Assembly: GCA_030447745.1 (NCBI GenBank)
Contig: JAUJOH010000001.1
Span: forward strand, 25,558 to 89,557
Length of the DNA: 64,000 nt
Direction of reading: 5' to 3'
From: Chloroflexota bacterium
GTDB lineage: Bacteria > Chloroflexota > Limnocylindria > Limnocylindrales > CSP1-4
Shown here: positions 1-9,357 of the stretch, one piece after another
How the letters are laid out: the number at the start of each line of letters is the position of its first letter
Numbering within the stretch: position 1 is the stretch's first letter
The notes under the pieces: model-generated
Seen by the model: the letters and a program-made list of their open reading frames with translations, nothing else
Database searches by the model: none
Told to the model about the DNA's origin: nothing
Position numbers and translations under genes: made by a program

Positions 1-375
1 GGCGAGATGGAGCGACGCGCCGCCGGTGTAGGCAAAGAGGTTGAGCACCGACGGCGCGCTCGCGTCACCGCCGCCGGCGACCCGGTCGGCGAGCCACGGC
101 CACATCGCCGCCTGTTCGGGAAAGACGCCGACCTGACCGGTCGCCGTCGGCCGCAGCTCGAGGCGGAGGTTTTCCCAGCCCACGGTCCACGGCTCCGCTG
201 CCCCGGACCAGCCGACATTCCTTCTGAAGGACAGGTCTGCGGGCACCCGCGGTGGTCCCGGAGGCGACATCGCTGCGGTGCCTGGGGCCGGGCGCGCCAC
301 GATGCGCGGGCCGAACCGCTCGACGCGCCAACCGGCGTCGACGGTCAGCAGACGATAGCCGTCGTCATCGGGCAT
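1..375 (-). CDS. SAM-dependent methyltransferase (RlmI/RlmK-like), 5' part, runs off window start
   Basis: Reverse strand from ATG at 375: MPDDDGYRLLTVDAGWRVERFGPRIVARP...WENLRLELRPTATGQVGVFPEQAAMWPWL...VLNLFAYTGGASLHLA; NLFAYTGG resembles SAM-binding motif I of this family. Confidence 0.7.
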   Translation of the reverse strand, partial: MPDDDGYRLLTVDAGWRVERFGPRIVARPAPGTAAMSPPGPPRVPADLSFRRNVGWSGAAEPWTVGWENLRLELRPTATGQVGVFPEQAAMWPWLADRVAGGGDASAPSVLNLFAYTGGASLHLA

Positions 376-569
376 GCGCGCGATCGTGCCACGCCGTCGC
401 GCGACCCGGGTGGTGCCGCGCGCAGCGGCACTTGACCGTTTGCGATACCGGTGTAACCTCACCAGACCTCTCTCCAGTCGGGCTATCCCCACCAGATGGG
501 TATATCTCGGCCATTACTGCTCGGTCGGGGGAGCGAGCGCCCAACAGCAGCGAGTCTTGGAGGGTCTAT

Positions 570-1926
570 CGTGTCTCGCGCCCCAGCTCTTCGCCAGCCC
601 GCAGGCGGCCCTTCGCATGTTCGGCTGGCTGGCCGTCATGCTGATGGTCGCCGCCGCCCTGCTCGGCCCGACCGCGTCGCGCACGCTGGCCGACCCACGA
701 TCGCCCTCGCCGAGTCCGGCACGAACCAGACCAGTTCCAGTGCGAGGGCGACTATTTCAAGATCGAGAATGCCGGCGTCCTCCTTGAGGCACCCACACCT
801 ATACCGGCACGACAAAGGAGGGCGAGGATTTCACGATCACCCTCGAAGTCGTCAAGATGAGGACGATGAGGTCGAGTCGATCACGATCGTCTCGTCCGAT
901 CCCGAGGTCGACTTCAGCGTCATCAAGGCCGGCAACGACTTCTTCAAGGATCGAAGGCGACACTCTGCGCCCGCGAACGGCAAGAGCATCAGCAACGTGA
1001 CGTTCTGCCTCGAGAGGCGGATGGCCAGCGCCACTCCGTCCCAGTCGCCACGCCGACCGCGACCGTGTCGGCGCCGCCGAGCCGTCCGTCGCCCCGAGCC
1101 CGTCGGCCACCCCGAGCGTGTCGGTCGCGCCGAGCGGTCCCCGTCGGCGCCGAACGCCACGCCGACGCGACCGACCGGCAGCGTGTCGCCGACTGAAAGC
1201 GCCCCGTCCCAGACCGGGAGGGTCGCCGTCTTCAAGTTCCTGTGCGAGTCGATCGGTCAGCAGGACACCTGCAACGGCCGGGACACCAGCCTGGCCGGCT
1301 TCATGATCGAGTTCCAGATCTTCGACGACGACGGCATGCTCGTGGACACCATCACCGTGACCCTCGGCGAGAACGCCAACGGCGAGGGCAACACCGGTGG
1401 CGGTAGCCAGGGCCGCATCGTCAGCGACCCGCTGCCGATCGGCACCTACACCGTGTGCGAGGTCCCGTTCGCCTTCAACGACGAGGGCGACAGGGTCCCG
1501 CTCGACGCCGAGCCGCGGCCTGAAGCCGGCAACGGCGGTTCGACCGGTGGGCAGCAGGAGCAGACCGGCGAGAACTGCATCACCGTCACGATCACGGCCG
1601 GCACTGCCGAGCTGAAGTTCCTCGACGAGTCGTCGAGGTGACGCCGTCGCCGAGCGTGTCCGCCGACGCCGAGCGTGTCGGTCGTCCCGAGCGTGTCGGT
1701 CGTCCCGACGTGTCACGCCGACGCCGACCGGCAGTGTCGGTGGGCGGCAGCGACGCCCGCGCCGTCGCTTCCGCCGACCGACATCGATGGCGGCAACGCC
1801 GGATCAGGTGGCAATGCCTGGCCGACGCTCCTCCTTGCGATGGCGGCGCTGCTGGCGTCGATCCTGATCCTGACCCCCAACCCCGATTCGGAGCCGCCGC
1901 GACCGGTAACTCACCGGCGCACATAG
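570..1926 (+). CDS. Secreted/surface protein with prealbumin/SpaA-like domain, Ser/Pro/Val-rich linkers and C-terminal LPPTD-TM tail (frameshifted)
   Basis: Signal-like GWLAVMLMVAAALLGPTAS; domain GRVAVFKFLCESIG...GTYTVCEVPF...; C-term SLPPTDIDGGNAGSGGNAWPTLLLAMAALLASILILTP. Pieces lie in different frames. Confidence 0.5.
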
Positions 1927-1938
1927 AGCGACAGCGAC

Positions 1939-1969
1939 GCGGGGACGAGGCCATCGGCCTCGTCCCCGC
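1939..1969 (+). terminator. Rho-independent-type terminator
   Basis: Perfect 14-bp stem GCGGGGACGAGGCC-ATC-GGCCTCGTCCCCGC followed by CTCTTTCT. Confidence 0.8.
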
Positions 1970-2051
1970 CTCTTTCTGCCCGGCGAGCGATGGTGACGGC
2001 CGACGACCGTGCGTTATCATCTGCCAGCGGCGCCGAGGAACAGCACCGCAC

Positions 2052-2093
2052 GGGCGGCTAGGTCAGCTGGTTAGAGCGCTTGCTTGACATGCG
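2052..2093 (+). pseudogene. Truncated tRNA-Val(GAC) 5' fragment (putative attL)
   Basis: GGGCGGCTAGGTCAGCTGGTTAGAGCGCTTGCTTGACATGC matches the first 41 nt of the intact tRNA-Val at 6999 with 2 mismatches, then diverges. Confidence 0.8.
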
Positions 2094-2177
2094 CCAGCCG
2101 GATGCGCTGGAGCACCCAACGATTGAGCGGTCCCGGCGTTGCGCTGTGGGCCGCTTTATCGTCAAGGAGGGGCGTCA

Positions 2178-2692
2178 ATGAGCACCGAGCAGATCATCGC
2201 GCTGGTCGTGGTCGCGATCGTCGTCTTGGCCGTTCTGGCATTCGCCGCGACACGCGCGCGTGAGAAAAGGCGGAACAGGACCGGAAGCGAGCCGAAGAAA
2301 CCCGGGCCGAGGCTGTTGAGCACCGCCGAGAAGCGAGCATTCGCTCGGCTCGAGCAGAGAGCGAGCTCGCTGCGGCTGACGAGCAGGCTACCCGAGCAAG
2401 GCGCGAGCGCGCCCAGGCCGAGGAGGAAGCTCTGCGAGCAGAGCGCGAGGCGGAAGAGAGGGCTGCCGGGGCACAGCGGGAACGCGCCGCGGCACAAGAC
2501 CTGGAGCAACGCGCCCGGGAGCTCGCGCCGGACCTCGATCAGCCAGAACCGGCGAACGAACCCGATCAGCGGATCGAGCGCGAGCGGGCGGAGGCCGCCA
2601 ACCACGAGCAGCGCGCCAGGAAGTCGAACGGAACCAGAACGGGAGGTGACGCGGACCAGCGTCACGCTGGCCTCGCCGACGGCGCCCGCTGA
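2178..2692 (+). CDS. Membrane-anchored coiled-coil protein (frameshifted)
   Basis: MSTEQIIALVVVAIVVLAVLAFAATRAREKRRNR then Glu/Ala/Arg-rich coiled coil in another frame. Confidence 0.45.
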
Positions 2693-2707
2693 GCGCCACC
2701 CCTCGTT

Positions 2708-3406
2708 CGCAACGCTGCCCCGCATCGTGCTCGATGCACACCGGGGCGGCGCCGGGGAAGCGCGCAGAACAGCATCTCCGGCGCCCTACGGATGCTGGCC
2801 GCGGGCACCGTGCACGTCCTCGACGTCGACAGCCGACAGCTGGCCGACGGCACCGCTGTGCTGATGCACGACCGCGACGTCGGGCGCACGACCGACCACG
2901 GCGGGCCGGTCTCCGACTACACGGCCGCGACCTGGCGGGACGTGCTGCTGGACACCGGCGACGAGCCGCCCGAGCGGGCGCCAACGTTCGAGGCCTTCCT
3001 GGACGCGGCTGGTGGCCGAGCGGTGATCACGGTCGAGGCCAAGGACGCCGCTGGCCTGCCCGTGCTCGCCCGGATCATCCGCGAGCGGCACCTGCAGGAC
3101 AGCGTCCTGATCAACACCAACGAGCCGACGGTGGCCGAGCGGATCCACGAGCTCGGCATGCTCAGCCACCTGTGGCGGTCCGCCGCCCAGATGGCAGCCG
3201 ACGACCCGCGTGCCTGGGCCGGCTACGTCGATGTCCTCGACGTGGATCTCGAGGCCTCGGACGACCAGATCCGGGCAGCCCTGGAGTCGGGGATCGCGCG
3301 CGTCTGGGCGCACACCGTGGTGACCCCGGCGCAGCGCGACCGGCTGCTGGCTCTCGGCGCCACCGGCATCGTGACCGACTACCCGCTCACGCTCGACGAG
3401 CGCTGA
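2708..3406 (+). CDS. Glycerophosphodiester phosphodiesterase-like protein (frameshift near 2760)
   Basis: RIVLDAHRGG...SGALRMLAAGTVHVLDVDSRQLADGTAVLMHDRDVGRTTDHGGPV...GIVTDYP; GDPD-family HRG and HD motifs. Confidence 0.7.
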   Translation, partial: RNAAPHRARCTPGRRRGSAQNSISGALRMLAAGTVHVLDVDSRQLADGTAVLMHDRDVGRTTDHGGPVSDYTAATWRDVLLDTGDEPPERAPTFEAFLDAAGGRAVITVEAKDAAGLPVLARIIRERHLQDSVLINTNEPTVAERIHELGMLSHLWRSAAQMAADDPRAWAGYVDVLDVDLEASDDQIRAALESGIARVWAHTVVTPAQRDRLLALGATGIVTDYPLTLDER

Positions 3407-3533
3407 CGAGCGCGGGGCGTCGCGGGCGACGAGAAGCCCTTGCGTATTCAGCGCCACGGATGGCGTTGTGGTGAAGGGCAGACCGACCGGATGCGTCTAG
3501 CCCCGCCTAGAGCCGGATGCGGCGTTGTCCCCG

Positions 3534-3578
3534 AACGATCAAGCGGCCCCGACCTTGCGTCGTGGGCCGCTTTTCGTC
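3534..3578 (+). terminator. Terminator-like hairpin, second copy of the 2118-2163 repeat
   Basis: AGCGGCCC...GGGCCGCTTTT. Confidence 0.6.
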
Positions 3579-3650
3579 TGGATGTTATCGACTGGACTGA
3601 GCACAGAACGGCCCCGTCGTCGACGCGCGGAGCGGGGGCCGAGAATGAGC

Positions 3651-3914
3651 CTAGCGGACGACCGCCAGCGCCCGCCGGCGTCGACGAGCCTCGTCGCTCT
3701 CGCCCGAGCAGCGCCGGCACGCGCCCTCCGGCGGCTCCTCAAGGCGGATCAGCCGGTGCGTCGGGCGGCCGTACTCGTCCTCATCGTGGATCCGCAGCGC
3801 AAGCCCGCAGCGAGTGTGGGCTTGGACCTCCCATCGCCAGACCGAGAGGTCGCCGGTGCCCGCGTGCCAGGCACGCCTTCCGATCCACGGCTCCCAGCGG
3901 CCCCACTGAGGCAC
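3651..3914 (-). CDS. Small hypothetical protein with Cys pairs
   Basis: ORF ...WRWEVQAHTRCGLALRIHDEDEYGRPTHRLIRLEEPPEGACRRC... Confidence 0.3.
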   Translation of the reverse strand: MPQWGRWEPWIGRRAWHAGTGDLSVWRWEVQAHTRCGLALRIHDEDEYGRPTHRLIRLEEPPEGACRRCSGESDEARRRRRALAVVR

Positions 3915-4219
3915 CCTGCGGTGGTAGGGGATGGACTCCTCGCGGCACCACTGACCGGCCCGAGGCGGCGTGGCCTGGCGGATCCGCTGCTACGTCAACC
4001 CAGCTGGATCCCCGCACGCTCGAGAGACGCCATTAGAGCCGAAGTGTCAACCGAGGATGAGATCGAGTCGCGCGCTCGACAACGCATCGCGTTCGACCTC
4101 TCGATCGACGCGACGGTGCTGCGGGACGCGCGAGCCCGACACCCGACGTCCCCGTCCGCCTGATCCAACGGTACTGGCGCTGCGTACCGTAAGCTTCCGA
4201 GTCCCACTGGAGTACACCC

Positions 4220-4924
4220 ATGACCGAGCGAGAGCGAGAACCGCGCGACATGCCGACCAGCGAACGTGTCGGGGCGCTGGGCAGCGCGATGATGGATGCG
4301 ACCAAGCACATGGCAGCCGGCGACCACGAGACGGAGCAGGGTGCGCAGCAGCAAGTTTCACTCGGTCAGGCGGAGACGATCATCGACGGGTGGCCTGAGG
4401 CGCCGAAGAAGATCGCTCGCCAGCTGCTCGAGCAGTACGGACCACCGAACGAGGCGACGCCGACGAAGTTCTTCTGGTACCGCACCGGGCCCTGGAAGCG
4501 GATCGAACTGACGAGTGACGCCGTCGTCCACAACTTTCCGGCGCCTCACAGCGACTTCCTGACGCAGTACATCGACTATCAGGTGCCGCTCGGGATGTTC
4601 GACGTGATCGCGGCCTTCGACGGCAGTTGCCTGCCTGACCGCACCGCCGGCGAGGCCGGTGCTCGCTGCGACATGGAAGCGGCAAACATCCTGACGCTCA
4701 ATCTCATGCACGACATCGTGACCGGACAGACGAGCGTCGAGGACGCCCGGAAGACCTACGCCGAGAACCTATCCGCCTACACGATGGGCCGTTCCGCACC
4801 GTATGCCGAGCGGCTCCAGTTCAGCGTGCCGAGCGGCGGCACCGAGGATCCCGACAAGCCGAACATCGCCGGGTCGATGGTCCACCAGACCGTCGAGAAG
4901 GTGAAGGACGCGCTCGGCGGTTAG
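4220..4924 (+). CDS. Conserved hypothetical protein
   Basis: Intact 234-aa ORF: GWPEAPKKIARQLLEQYGPPNEATPTKFFWYRTGPWKRIELTSDAVVHNFPAPHSDFLTQYIDYQVP... Confidence 0.7.
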   Translation: MTEREREPRDMPTSERVGALGSAMMDATKHMAAGDHETEQGAQQQVSLGQAETIIDGWPEAPKKIARQLLEQYGPPNEATPTKFFWYRTGPWKRIELTSDAVVHNFPAPHSDFLTQYIDYQVPLGMFDVIAAFDGSCLPDRTAGEAGARCDMEAANILTLNLMHDIVTGQTSVEDARKTYAENLSAYTMGRSAPYAERLQFSVPSGGTEDPDKPNIAGSMVHQTVEKVKDALGG

Positions 4925-5233
4925 CGGGCGCACGTGCCGCCGCAAGGGCAGAAGCGCGCGTAGTTGATTCACCGACTCCCTCAAAGATTGCCGCTTTGAC
5001 GCTCCGGTGGATGTGTGAACTACACAGAGCAGGAAAAGACAGAACGGCCCCCGTCGCCGTCGCTCGAGCTGGCCGGCCGGAGCCGGGATCGTCGTCGACG
5101 CGCGGAGCGGGGGGCCAGTGAGAAACCCGAACGGGTACGATTGTGCCAACGGTACCGGCGTGTCGTGTCCGGTGGGGCTGATCCCGACCCGGTAACATCG
5201 CCGCGGAACCACCCCGTCGCGAGAGGACGCTCC

Positions 5234-5365
5234 ATGAACCGGTTGCTGCGATACGTTGCCATCTCTGCTCTACTCGTGGCCGTCGTCGGCTGCGGTGGTG
5301 GAGAAGGCGGTGGTGGAGGCGGTGGCGGTGGGGGTGGATCGTCGGTCCCGTCGTCGGACTACTAG
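5234..5365 (+). CDS. Small putative lipoprotein with poly-Gly tract
   Basis: MNRLLRYVAISALLVAVVGCGGGEGGGGGGGGGGGSSVPSSDY; lipobox-like AVVGC. Confidence 0.5.
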   Translation: MNRLLRYVAISALLVAVVGCGGGEGGGGGGGGGGGSSVPSSDY

Positions 5366-5555
5366 GCTGACCTTCGCCCCCGGATCGACGCCGCCGCGGC
5401 GGCCAAGGACTGCGCCAAGCTGCCGGGACCGCTCGTGCTCTTCGACGATCTCCCGCGCACGTCGCCCGAGCTCGGCGTCGTCCTCGATGGTGTCAGCGGC
5501 CTCGGAGAGTGCCCTGAGCGCGTCCAGGGACGGCCCTACGGCCTCGGAGACGGTG

Positions 5556-5840
5556 TCATGGACGAATGTGGCGAGCTGCTCGGTTGGTGCCGTCATGACG
5601 CAACCTTCCACGGTATCCGTCGAGGAACGCCTGGAGAACATGGCGACGACCACCGGCAAGCCGAATGAGGGAGAGGCCGAACATCACGCCCCGCATGTGG
5701 GCTTCGGCGAGCCGCTGCCGTGCCTTCGTGGCCGCATCCCACGGCTTGGGCCGCTCCGCGAGCGTCTCGTCGAGCAGCGGGGCGAGCGCCGTGATGATCT
5801 CGTGCCCCTCCCGGAGCTGAGTCTCCAGGCGTCGGTTCAT
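5556..5840 (-). CDS. Small hypothetical protein
   Basis: MNRRLETQLREGHEIITALAPLLDETLAERPKPWDAATKARQRLAEAHMRGVMFGLSLIR... Confidence 0.4.
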   Translation of the reverse strand: MNRRLETQLREGHEIITALAPLLDETLAERPKPWDAATKARQRLAEAHMRGVMFGLSLIRLAGGRRHVLQAFLDGYRGRLRHDGTNRAARHIRP

Positions 5841-5943
5841 CTCGTTCTGACGATGGATGAGGGTGAAAGCTCGAGCTTCTCGGGGTCAGTCGTCGTGCCG
5901 GCCAAGGCCGCGAGTAGCTCCGGGATGGATCGCTCGTCGGCGC

Positions 5944-6894
5944 TCACAGCTTGTCGCCGAGGGCGAGCTTGCGGCTCGACGCGATCGCCCGCTCGTTGGC
6001 TGTTGTCGAGGCGTAGCGCCGGAGCATGGCCGGGCTGTCCCAGCCGCGCTTCGACATGACGTCGGCCTCGTTCATACCGGCCGACAGCTCGTGGTGCGTG
6101 GCGGCGTGGCGGAAGTCGTGCGCGTGGAGGTCGGCGATGCCGACCCGCCGACCGCGGTCCCGGATCGCCTGGGCGATGCCCGAGTCGGTCAGTCGGCCCC
6201 GCCTGCCGAGCCACAGCCATGGCAGGGCGACGTGGTCGTGCTTGCGCCGGGCGCGCAGGTAATCCTCGACCGCGACGAGCGTGCGGTTCGTCAGCGCGAT
6301 GTAGTTGTCCTTGCCGCCCTTGCCGAGGACGTGGACGAGCCCGCGGCGCAGGTCGACGTCGCGATCGTCAGCGTCGGTGGCGGAGTAGCGCAGGGCCGCA
6401 ATCTCGTGCCGGCGCGCGCCCGTGTCGAACAGGACACGGATGAGGGCATTGTCGCGGCGGTCCTCGAACGCGGTCCCCTGGCAGGTGCCGAGGACGGTCC
6501 GGATCTCGTCGAAGGTGAGGACCCGCGGCATGAGCTTCGGCAGCCGCGGCGGCTGGAGCTTGCGCATCGGCGACGTGAAGGCGTCGTCGAGCTCGGCGTA
6601 CCAGTTGAAGAAGCGCTGGAGCCCGCGCCATCGGTTGTGCGCGGTCGCCGGCTTGCTCTTCTCGAGGATCGAGCCGATCCATTCCTCAACGTGGCGCGGC
6701 TCGATCGCCGCGACCGACGTCGGGTAGCCCTTGGCGAGCAGCCATGTCCCGAACTGCCGGACCGCGCCGCCGTAGGCGAGAACGGTATTCGGACTGACGT
6801 TGTTGGCCCGCATCGCCCGGACGAACGAGGCGAGCTCGTCGCCCAGGTCGCCCGGAGTGACGAGCTCGGGGGCGTCTGCTAGATTCAGCGCCAC
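5944..6894 (-). CDS. Tyrosine recombinase / phage-type integrase
   Basis: Core SAM-like domain plus catalytic residues: TGARRHEI, GKGGKDN, HDFRHAATH, KRGWDS, RRYAS. Confidence 0.93.
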   Translation of the reverse strand: MALNLADAPELVTPGDLGDELASFVRAMRANNVSPNTVLAYGGAVRQFGTWLLAKGYPTSVAAIEPRHVEEWIGSILEKSKPATAHNRWRGLQRFFNWYAELDDAFTSPMRKLQPPRLPKLMPRVLTFDEIRTVLGTCQGTAFEDRRDNALIRVLFDTGARRHEIAALRYSATDADDRDVDLRRGLVHVLGKGGKDNYIALTNRTLVAVEDYLRARRKHDHVALPWLWLGRRGRLTDSGIAQAIRDRGRRVGIADLHAHDFRHAATHHELSAGMNEADVMSKRGWDSPAMLRRYASTTANERAIASSRKLALGDKL

Positions 6895-6998
6895 GGATTG
6901 AGCCTCCCCATGCTGGATGTATCGCGCTGATACATGGGCTGTAATGCGGCGTAGGTCAAGGACCGACGCAGTTATCGGCTCAATCCGTGAGTAAAACC

Positions 6999-7075
6999 GG
7001 GCGGCTAGCTCAGCTGGTTAGAGCACTTGCTTGACATGCAAGAGGTCACTGGTTCGAGTCCAGTGTCGCCCACCA
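6999..7075 (+). tRNA. tRNA-Val (anticodon GAC), CCA encoded
   Basis: GGGCGGC TA GCTCAGCTGGTTAGAGC A CTTGC TTGACAT GCAAG AGGTC ACTGGTTCGAGTCCAGT GTCGCCC ACCA; all arms pair. Confidence 0.96.
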
Positions 7076-7081
7076 TCACCT

Positions 7082-7317
7082 GAACGCTTCGATCGGGATA
7101 CGCCCGTCGAAGGGGCCACCAGAGAGCCGGGTCTGGCTGCGAGCCCGGCGGCGACCGACGACCCAGGTACCACCCGTGAGCGGCCGGCGAACCGGCCCGG
7201 GATCCGCCCGTTAGCGCGGGCACGAGAGCGCCGACCGGTTCGCCGGCGGCGAACGTGGGTGGAACCGCGGGGGCTCGACCTCTCGTCCTGCATTGGACGG
7301 GAGGATTTCTTTTTCTC
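7082..7317 (+). promoter_or_regulatory. T-box riboswitch, transcriptional type, threonine specifier (ACC)
   Basis: Stem I distal CAGAGAGCCGGG...GGCTGCGAGCCCGGC; specifier ACC 7169-7171 before ACCCGTGAG; T-box core GGGTGGAACCGCGG 7257-7270; terminator CCTCTCGTCC/GGACGGGAGG + ATTTCTTTTT 7279-7314. Confidence 0.9.
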
Positions 7318-7327
7318 GGAGGCGGAG

Positions 7328-9196
7328 ATGGCGAACGAGGCACCCGCGGCGCAGGAGACGGTCGGGGTCGGCGATGCGGACGAGCTGTTCGAGGCGCCCG
7401 GCGCGCGGCTCGGCCGAGGAGCTCCTCGACGCGCTGGCGGGCCACGAGCTCGACCCGATGCGGCACTCGGCGGCGCACGTCATGGCCGAGGCGGTGCTCG
7501 ACCTGTTTCCCGGGCGCGAGGCTCGGGATCGGACCCGCCATCGTCGACGGCTTCTACTACGACTTCGAGCTCCCGCGCCCACTCAAGCCGGACGACCTGG
7601 CTGCCATTGAGGCCCGGATGGGGGAGTCGGTGGCCGCAGACCATCCGTTCGTCCGGCGCGAGCTGCCGCCGGACGAGGGAGGGCCTTCTTCGCCGAGCGG
7701 GGCCAGCTGTTCAAGGTGGAGATCCTCGACGACCTGGCGACCCGCGCCCGAGAGAACGGCACGCCGATGCCGCCGACGTCCTGTACGAGCACGGTCCCTT
7801 CGTCGACCTGTGCAAGGGGCCGCACGTCGAGCGCACGGGTGCGATCGGTCCGTTCAAGCTGCTCGCCGTCGCCGGTGCGTACTGGCGGGGCGACGAGAAG
7901 CGGCCGATGCTCCAGCGGATCTACGGCACGGTCTGGGCGACGCAGGAGCAGCTGGACCAGTACCTGTGGCGCCGCGAGGCGAGGCGAAGAAGCGCGACCA
8001 CCGCCGGCTCGGGGGTTCAGCTCGACCTCTTCTCGTTCAACAACGTCTCGCCCGGGTCGGCGTTCTGGCATCCGAAGGGACAGCGCATCTGGCGGACGCT
8101 CGAGGGAGCGATGCGCGAGCTCCAGGAACGCCGCGGCTACCAGGAGGTCTCGACCCCGATCGTGGTGAGCGAGCGGCTGTGGCAGCAGTCCGGCCACTGG
8201 GACCACTACCGGGACAACATGTTCCTGATCGAGTCGGAGGGGCAGACGTTCAGCCTCAAGCCGATGAACTGCCCCGAGGCGACGGTCCTCTACAAGTCGA
8301 AGGTCCGCTCGTACCGCGACCTGCCGCTCCGGTACAGCGAGTTCGGCCGCCTGCACCGGAACGAGCGGTCCGGCACGCTGTCCGGGCTGACCCGCGTCCG
8401 CCACTTCATCCAGGACGACGCGCACAACTTCGTCCGCCCGGACCAGCTGATGGCCGAGCTGCAGGCGGTCCTCGGCGAGGTCAGCGAGGCGTATTCGTGG
8501 TTCGGGCTCGAGCCGCGTTTCGCGTTCGCGACGAGGCCGGACGACGCGATCGGCGATCCCGCGCTCTGGGAGCGCGCCGAGGCGCTGATGAAGGAGGCGC
8601 TCGACTCGACGGGCGCCAACTACGTCGTCAAGCCGAAGGACGGGACGTTCTACGCGCCGAAGATCGACATCTACATCGACGACGCCCTCGGGCGCGAGTG
8701 GCAGATGGCGACGATCCAGATCGACCTGCTCATGCTGCCCGAGCGGTTCGACCTCACGTACGTCGACGAGTCCGGGCAGGCGCAGCGCCCGATGGCGATC
8801 CACCGCGCGATCTACGGCTCGCTCGAGCGGTTCATCGGGATCCTCGTCGAGCACTTCGCGGGTGCGCTGCCGCTGTGGGTCGCGCCGGTTCAGGCGGTGC
8901 TCATCCCGATCGCCGATCGGCACGTCGCCGGCGCCCGCGAGCTCGAGGCGGTCATGCGCTCCCGGGCGCTTCGCGTGGAGGTCGACGCGTCCGACAACCG
9001 GATGCAGAACAAGATCCGGATCGCGCAGGGGCAGAAGGTCCCGTACATGGTCGTGCTCGGCGACCGGGAGATCGAGGCGCGTGCGGCCACGGTCCGGCGG
9101 CGCGGTGCCGGAAAGGACGAGCCGCAGGAGACGCTCGGCTGGGACGAGCTTGCGGAGCGGCTGGCGACCGAGGCGCGCGAGCGGCGCGTGACGTAG
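7328..9196 (+). CDS. thrS: Threonyl-tRNA synthetase (several indels between ~7.39 and 8.02 kb)
   Basis: [48 protein letters not shown], ...[17 protein letters not shown]..., [13 protein letters not shown]. Confidence 0.93.
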   Translation: MANEAPAAQETVGVGDADELFEAPGARLGRGAPRRAGGPRARPDAALGGARHGRGGARPVSRARGSGSDPPSSTASTTTSSSRAHSSRTTWLPLRPGWGSRWPQTIRSSGASCRRTREGLLRRAGPAVQGGDPRRPGDPRPRERHADAADVLYEHGPFVDLCKGPHVERTGAIGPFKLLAVAGAYWRGDEKRPMLQRIYGTVWATQEQLDQYLWRREARRRSATTAGSGVQLDLFSFNNVSPGSAFWHPKGQRIWRTLEGAMRELQERRGYQEVSTPIVVSERLWQQSGHWDHYRDNMFLIESEGQTFSLKPMNCPEATVLYKSKVRSYRDLPLRYSEFGRLHRNERSGTLSGLTRVRHFIQDDAHNFVRPDQLMAELQAVLGEVSEAYSWFGLEPRFAFATRPDDAIGDPALWERAEALMKEALDSTGANYVVKPKDGTFYAPKIDIYIDDALGREWQMATIQIDLLMLPERFDLTYVDESGQAQRPMAIHRAIYGSLERFIGILVEHFAGALPLWVAPVQAVLIPIADRHVAGARELEAVMRSRALRVEVDASDNRMQNKIRIAQGQKVPYMVVLGDREIEARAATVRRRGAGKDEPQETLGWDELAERLATEARERRVT

Positions 9197-9211
9197 GCTC
9201 GCGGGCCGTCG

Positions 9212-9296
9212 GGCCGAGAGCGCGGCGGGGGACATCGGGCAGGCCGTGGCCGCGGCCAGCCGACCCTGCCCTCGGCCGCCCGCCGCGCTCTCGGCC
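9212..9296 (+). terminator. Large nested hairpin downstream of thrS
   Basis: Perfect outer 18-bp arms 9212-9229/9279-9296, middle GGGCAGG/CCTGCCC, inner palindrome TGGCCGCGGCCA. Confidence 0.6.
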
Positions 9297-9333
9297 GCCG
9301 CCGCGCTCAGCGACGGTGAGCGGTTCCTCGACG

Positions 9334-9357
9334 AATGAGCGCGGATCCGCGCTCATT
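9334..9357. repeat. 24-bp perfect palindrome AATGAGCGCGGATCCGCGCTCATT
   Basis: Directly read. Confidence 0.8.

Larger units (their letters stand above)
2052..7075. mobile_element. Putative ~4.95-kb tRNA-Val-integrated element
   Basis: Truncated tRNA-Val at left end, intact tRNA-Val at right end, integrase adjacent to right end. Confidence 0.65.

Noticed and set aside
496-1716. Long overlapping ORFs on both strands in the six-frame track (for example 799..1716 -, 12305..14533 -, 7583..9235 -)
   Set aside because: Arg/Ala/Pro/Gly-rich shadow ORFs typical of high-GC DNA opposite real genes such as thrS and pheT; no family motifs.
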